The notes under the pieces: generated by a model | Told to the model about the DNA's origin: nothing | The model's database searches: none | What the model saw: the letters and a program-made list of their open reading frames with translations, nothing else | Translations under genes and position numbers: made by a program | Shown here: positions 12,135-64,000 of the stretch, one piece after another | How positions within the stretch are numbered: position 1 is the first letter of the stretch | How the letters are laid out: every line of letters starts with the position of its first letter | Source: Astropecten irregularis | Taxonomy: Eukaryota > Echinodermata > Asteroidea > Paxillosida > Astropectinidae | Length of the DNA stretch: 64,000 nucleotides | Assembly: GCA_963971285.1 (NCBI GenBank) | Contig: OZ020248.1 | Coordinates: 10,106,001-10,170,000 of the forward strand | Direction of reading: 5' to 3'

Positions 12135-12457
12135 CAGGCGTGGTTCTACGGGGGGGGGGGGGGCTGGGGGGGGGGGCTGTAGGCAATTGTAATGCAATTG
12201 AAAAAAAAACCAAATTCTTGAAAAAATTTGATCTTTTAAGTTATTAGGCGCCAATTACATTAAAAAACGCGTAGTGTATGATATATAGGTTCATGTTTTT
12301 CGACCCCTGATAAGACATAGCAGAAGCGAGTGTTAGAAGAATTTTCTAGCCCCAAAAAGATAATGGCTCTTCTAGCCCCCCCCCCCCTCCCCCAACCCCC
12401 AACCCCCCCCCCCCCCCCCCCCCCCGCAAAAAAAAAATGACTCTAGAACCGCGCCTG
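12135..12457 (+). mobile_element. hAT-like element CAGGCGCGGTTCTA with exact 8-bp duplication
   Basis: Starts CAGGCGTGGTTCTACGGGG and ends CTCTAGAACCGCGCCTG. The flanks are CCATCCTG at 12127-12134 and CCATCCTG at 12458-12465. An 8-bp duplication and CAG-starting termini fit the hAT superfamily. Non-autonomous. It contains long G and C runs. Confidence 0.92.
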
Positions 12458-13284
12458 CCATCCTGAACCGGGTCTTCGGTTCTCCCCGGGGCTTCGAACT
12501 TCGCCTAGGCTTTGTCGTTAAAATAGTTGAAAAAGCAGGTCGTATAGCCTTTGTCAAAGCTTGAGCTTATTTTTGTTTCTCGGGACGTTGTACATCTACT
12601 TCTAAATCGTAGCTGCAAACCTCAGTTTTGATTCCTCAAATGATACCACAATTTCTCAAAAGTGATACCACAATTTGAAGCCACGTACGTACTACCTATA
12701 GCAAAGCTGTTAATGTTATAAACTTAATTCCATTTTAAGAAGTCAAACCATAAATGTAGTCATGGGTGTTGAGCTAACACGTGAATAAGAAGATGGTTTT
12801 CAGAACTTTGCTCCTTGACTATATACTACAAGTCTTATTCAGTTCTGTATAAGATTGTAACCGAGCATAGCATAGTCTATCACAACATATTTCACATATC
12901 TCAGAGTCACCGTGAACCCTTGCTTACATGATGAACATGTTACATGTTATGCTCATCAAGGCGTCTGAGTGTCTGTAAGGGAGAAGAGAGAGACAGACAG
13001 ATTGAATATGGTTGATGAATTAATTTGTTTCAGGCAGCGATTATCCGCTTCGTGATGATTCACATAATCTGAGAAGTTCTTGCTTAAGCTTATATAAATC
13101 TGTTTAACAATCTCCTTCGCCTGTTTTGTTTTTACTTACACCCTAATCGTAAAGCAATACATAGTGGATCTAAGGTCTTTGTACCAAAGAGCTACTACCA
13201 TCCGTATTGACTTTGTGTTCTAGCACATTGAACTCAATTGATCTTTTGTGATTTGTTCCTAAAGTCGTTAGTTCGAGTCAAGAA

Positions 13285-13543
13285 TTACAGTACAGGATTG
13301 GTAACATACCCAAACAGAAATGTTTACACATTTATACGTTTCAGGGTATGAAGAAGGTGCTTGTAGAAACATACTGTTAGAATATTTCCGCATGAAACAA
13401 CGACCGAATACAGTTTTGATCTATGGGTAAGATCAAAACCATTCTTCATGTTTTATAAGAAAAACTGAGTCACGTTTTCGCCTTTTCTCAGGTTTATTAT
13501 TTCATGTACATGTTTGATCAGACAAAGTGTGAGTGCTGTTCTT
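13285..13543 (+). mobile_element. TTAA MITE family 2, truncated
   Basis: ACAGTACAGGATTGGTAACA through GACAAAGTGTGAGTGCTG; the terminal ATCATGTATTATACCT part is missing. Confidence 0.8.
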
Positions 13544-13770
13544 AACCGAGAGTTTAAGTCCTTCTCCGTCTGCTCCTTATTACTCGATGCCATCACTTAC
13601 TGCCTGAGTTAATGGGTAGGGTAGACTTGGTGACTGTGTTTGACATTGGACTTTGAATCAAAGTATGTTCCCTTCTTTTCAGCATCTGGGTTGGGTATGC
13701 TCCATAAGTGGAGCCATGGGGTGGTCCATGAAATGTCCCAATGGTCCAATGGTAGGCCCTGTGAGGAAGT

Positions 13771-14234
13771 ATACAGGGTGCCAAGAAAAAACACTGTTTC
13801 GGGAACAATTATTTTAAAATTAAACTGTTTATCACTTCAATATTCATCAGTTATAAAAAAAAATACAAGCATGTCTTGGCTATCACCATGTAGAATTAAG
13901 CAACATCGGGCTGAAACTGGCGAAAATATATGACCAATTGAAAGAATACTCTTTGAAAACAAATTTTGCAGTATTCCAGAATAAGTGGCCAAAACACACA
14001 TAATGTGTATGAAAGAAAGATGAAAATCGGGTTTTGAGGCTGGGTAATTCGGTATTAGTTTATACCCTCAATTTCATTCGAATTATGCTCAAATTCTACA
14101 TGGTGATAGCCAAGACATAGCTTTAACTGAATCTTGAAGTGATGAACAGTTTAGTTTTAATATAATGGTTCTCGACACAAAGTGTTGCAATTTTTTTTTT
14201 TTTTTTTGGGGGGGGGGGGGGGCACGCTGTATAG
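13771..14234. mobile_element. TA-flanked mariner-like MITE
   Basis: The ends are TACAGGGTGCC and GGCACGCTGTA, each bordered by TA. Longer inverted arms include AAATTAAACTGTTTATCACT (left) and AGTGATGAACAGTTTAGTTT (right), and the shared TGGCTATCACCATGTAGAAT. A TA duplication fits Tc1/mariner. A T then G homopolymer stretch lies at 14196-14222. Related copy near 28125-28395. Confidence 0.75.
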
Positions 14235-14459
14235 TCAGTTATGGGGCATATTGATTAGTGACTAGCAATTGGAGGCAGAAGTTCTACTCCAAGTACCGGG
14301 ATTAGTCTTTGTATGATTGTCTCCAGCATGGCCGACCTCCAGCCTCCTCGTATCCACTCCATCCAACTCCCGTTACTCCACCCCGTCTGCTCCTGGTATC
14401 AATCCCCGCCTGGCCTCGATCGCCTGTTCAATCAATCACTCTTCGGTGTTCGTGAAACC

Positions 14460-14540
14460 TTGTCGGTCGAACGTTAAATACCTTGTCCATTAGCGCAAGG
14501 TCGGGGGTTCAAGTCCAATATGAAGCTCGTCCTTCAAGCC
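14460..14540 (+). repeat. Possible tRNA-derived fragment
   Basis: GGGGGTTCAAGTCC resembles a pol III B box, 30-40 bases after an A-box-poor segment. Nothing else supports it. Confidence 0.3.
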
Positions 14541-14845
14541 ATCTTAGTGACGTAGGCCTTTGTATAGTATAGATTCAACGTCGTGAAACGCAATTGTTTT
14601 ATACCATACCAAGAAAGTTAACCATTTCCCAAGTAAAAAATTGGATTTAATTTTTTTTTAATTACATTTTGCATCATTATTGGTGTTATTAATATGATAT
14701 GATCTGTTGTCCGGTTATTGGGCAGAGGGCAGAAGCCTACCAAAACTAACTTACAATCTCGAAGTATTTATATAAACATTTCCTGAAATGCCTCGCCGTT
14801 TAACTCGAGTCATCGCTGATATTGTTGTTTTTGTTGCATCCTCAG

Positions 14846-63959
<49,114 letters not shown>

Positions 63960-64000
63960 GTATGATTAAGTCACCGCGTGGGAGGTGATGGACCTTTAGG

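Larger units (their letters stand above)
65..14845. other. Left flank or upstream intron, no exon recognised
   Basis: No coding exon with splice signals and a recognisable domain was found here, on either strand. Because exon 1 needs an upstream exon, all or part of this stretch is probably intron. It contains the repeats listed separately. Stretches 591-920, 1063-1640, 1835-2540, 2645-3675, 3830-4480, 5075-5635, 6155-7880, 10940-11095 and 12460-13280 show only AT-rich sequence, homopolymer runs (for example G at 2877-2893) and nothing else I can name. Confidence 0.6.

Overview
The window is animal nuclear DNA: intron-rich, GT-AG spliced, and packed with short inverted-repeat transposons, tRNA-derived SINE-like pieces and simple repeats. 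The abundance of TAGGCCTA-type words, the dispersed palindromic repeats, and a receptor combining FN3, HYR and GAIN modules suggest a marine deuterostome, most likely an echinoderm (possibly a sea star). The species is inferred, not read directly.

One protein-coding gene can be supported, on the plus strand from 14846 to past the right edge. Seventeen internal exons join in one open frame (4,574 coding bases, 1,525 codons) with no stop and no phase conflict. In order they encode seven fibronectin type III (FN3) domains (exons 1-8, the third split over two exons), four HYR domains (exons 9-12), a 270-residue Thr/Pro mucin-like stalk built from a 21-bp in-frame minisatellite (exon 13), a short four-cysteine linker (exon 14) and the start of a GAIN domain (exons 14-17). 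This is the layout of the extracellular part of an adhesion G-protein-coupled receptor. The GPS cleavage site and the seven-helix part should lie just beyond 64000. The N-terminus and signal peptide are not visible. Exons 1-13 are bounded by phase-1 introns, the signature of shuffled extracellular modules. Phase-0 introns appear only from the linker/GAIN part onward.

Layout: 1-14845 has no recognisable exon and holds palindromic repeats, a CAAAGCC-type low-complexity tract, an ATTCGAAT-rich repeat cluster and MITEs. 14846-18019 holds exons 1-4 plus a relic copy of the start of exon 1 and a dead fragment of a non-LTR retrotransposon. 18020-38164 holds exons 5-8 separated by long repeat-filled introns. 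38420-53250 is a 14.8-kb intron with a 93-bp tandem array interrupted by a hAT-type element. 53251-59038 holds exons 9-13 at short spacing. 59788-63959 holds the linker and GAIN exons, with a 2-kb transposon inserted 26 bp upstream of exon 16.

Mobile DNA is the other theme. Several families can be typed from their own flanks: TTAA-flanked MITEs in two related families, hAT-like elements with exact 8-bp target duplications, a 540-bp Mutator-like element with a 9-bp duplication and a TA-flanked mariner-like MITE. Another family carries expanded GGCTCC/GGCTCA hexamers in its inverted repeats. No rRNA gene, CRISPR array, promoter or functional tRNA could be supported.
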